Part shown: in pieces, positions 63,414-64,000 of the stretch | How the letters are laid out: every line of letters begins with the position of its first letter | Position numbering within the stretch: position 1 is the first letter of the stretch | Source of the DNA: Pseudoalteromonas xiamenensis | Lineage (GTDB): Bacteria > Pseudomonadota > Gammaproteobacteria > Enterobacterales > Alteromonadaceae | DNA: 64,000 nucleotides | Direction of reading: 5' to 3' | Assembly (NCBI RefSeq): GCF_030994125.1 | Contig: NZ_CP099917.1 | Location: forward strand, 2,960,001 to 3,024,000 | Position numbers and translations under genes: made by a program | The notes under the pieces: model-generated | Told to the model about the DNA's origin: nothing | The model's database searches: none | The model's input: only the letters and a program-made list of their open reading frames with translations

Positions 63414-63450
63414 AAAAAAGCCCACGCATTATTGCGTGGGCTTTTTTTTT
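63414..63450. terminator. Bidirectional intrinsic terminator
   Basis: AAAAAAGCCCACGCA-ATTA-TGCGTGGGCTTTTTTTTT-type hairpin with A and T runs on both sides, between arfA (plus) and the surface-protein gene (minus). It can serve both. Confidence 0.93.
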
Positions 63451-63462
63451 CGTTTCTAGTGA

Positions 63463-64000
63463 TTACTTCTTACGACGGAATAGCGCAAGAGGTGCTGCTA
63501 GCAATAACCAGAACAATGAACCTGAAGATGATTTCTTGTTTGGAACAACAACAGGAATAACTGGTTGCTCGCTTGCTTCATCCAATAAGTTCTTAACATT
63601 TACAACGATAGTTGCTGGCTCAGACACGTTGCCTGCTGTATCAGCCGCAGCTACTTCGATTTCAATGCTGTGTAGGCCTGCGTCGTAGTCAAGTTGAGTG
63701 CTGTTTGCAACAACAACTTTACCGCTTGCGTTAACGGTAACAGCGGAAGACGTTGACTTAGTTACGATGAATTCAGACACTGGATTTGCAAATGTAGAAG
63801 CGTAACTTACTGCAACTTCACCAATAACAGTGTCGTTAGCTGTGTTTTCATCTACTGAGAACGTTTGTTCTGCAGTGATGATAGGCGCGTCCTGACTGTC
63901 TGCCATTGGTGTCGCATTTAGAGGCATTGCACCGTTGCTTGATAGCATCATGAAGTTTTCACCAGAGAAAGCTAGTTTCGCTGACTGACCAGCTGCAAGT
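63463..64000 (-). CDS. Surface/secreted protein with cadherin-like domain and GlyGly-CTERM anchor (5' part outside window)
   Basis: The frame is open to the window edge, so the start lies beyond 64000. The visible ~178 C-terminal residues contain a cadherin-like beta domain (EQTFSVDENTANDTVIGEVA, then LDYDAGLHSIEIEV) and a C-terminal SSSGSLFWLLLAAPLALFRR-type tail: small residues, a membrane segment, then basic residues. That is the GlyGly-CTERM sorting signal processed by rhombosortase in Vibrio, Shewanella and Pseudoalteromonas. The protein is therefore exported and probably released or retained at the surface. The catalytic part, if any, is not in the window. Confidence 0.8.
   Translation of the reverse strand, partial: LAAGQSAKLAFSGENFMMLSSNGAMPLNATPMADSQDAPIITAEQTFSVDENTANDTVIGEVAVSYASTFANPVSEFIVTKSTSSAVTVNASGKVVVANSTQLDYDAGLHSIEIEVAAADTAGNVSEPATIVVNVKNLLDEASEQPVIPVVVPNKKSSSGSLFWLLLAAPLALFRRKK

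Overview
The window looks like a chromosomal segment of a marine gammaproteobacterium, most likely Alteromonadales and probably Pseudoalteromonas. The evidence is the rRNA operon end, a YjfL/YjfM/YjfC set, EttA, ArfA, a MetJ-boxed metA-metH operon with metH split in two, and a GlyGly-CTERM surface protein. The genus is inferred from gene content only.

Layout. 1-1.8 kb: 3' part of a 23S rRNA gene, a 5S gene, two intrinsic terminators and a decayed second 5S tail. 1.83-2.94 kb: an IS630-family element whose transposase changes frame. 3.3-7.8 kb (minus strand): yjfC/ygiC, yjfM/ygiB, yjfL, a PilZ protein and ettA. 7.8-8.4 kb: a start-less reading frame and a decayed piece of an EamA transporter gene that matches the intact copy at 57.2-58.1 kb. 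8.4-56.9 kb (all plus strand): a tail-only contractile particle locus (R-type tailocin, P2-tail type). 57.2-64 kb: the EamA transporter, metA, split metH, arfA and the end of a surface-protein gene.

The tailocin has a regulator, a Q-like protein, a lysis cassette (GH24 lysozyme, 3-TM holin, small TM/coiled-coil protein), and the core genes V, W, sheath FI, tube FII, chaperone E/E' (-1 frameshift), tape measure T, U, X and D. No capsid, portal, terminase, integrase or replication gene is present. It carries four divergent baseplate J-I pairs, each with its own collar-type fibre adaptor and a different set of fibres, plus two J-less fibre modules (a 1282-residue coiled-coil fibre and a DUF4815 module). 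About 37 kb of the 48 kb locus is therefore baseplate-rim and fibre genes.

Five of the intergenic regions carry the same promoter design: a 14-bp palindrome GGTCA-N4-TGACC, then exactly 22 bp, then a -10-like hexamer. This places the palindrome at about -41.5, the class II activator position. Intrinsic terminators sit directly upstream of many modules, in two cases between such a promoter and its first gene, and a Q-like candidate antiterminator lies near the start of the locus. I read the locus as a modular, co-regulated, multi-specificity tailocin. The third J module carries four one-base homopolymer frameshifts, all in the same direction, so it is either decaying, phase-variable or affected by sequencing error.
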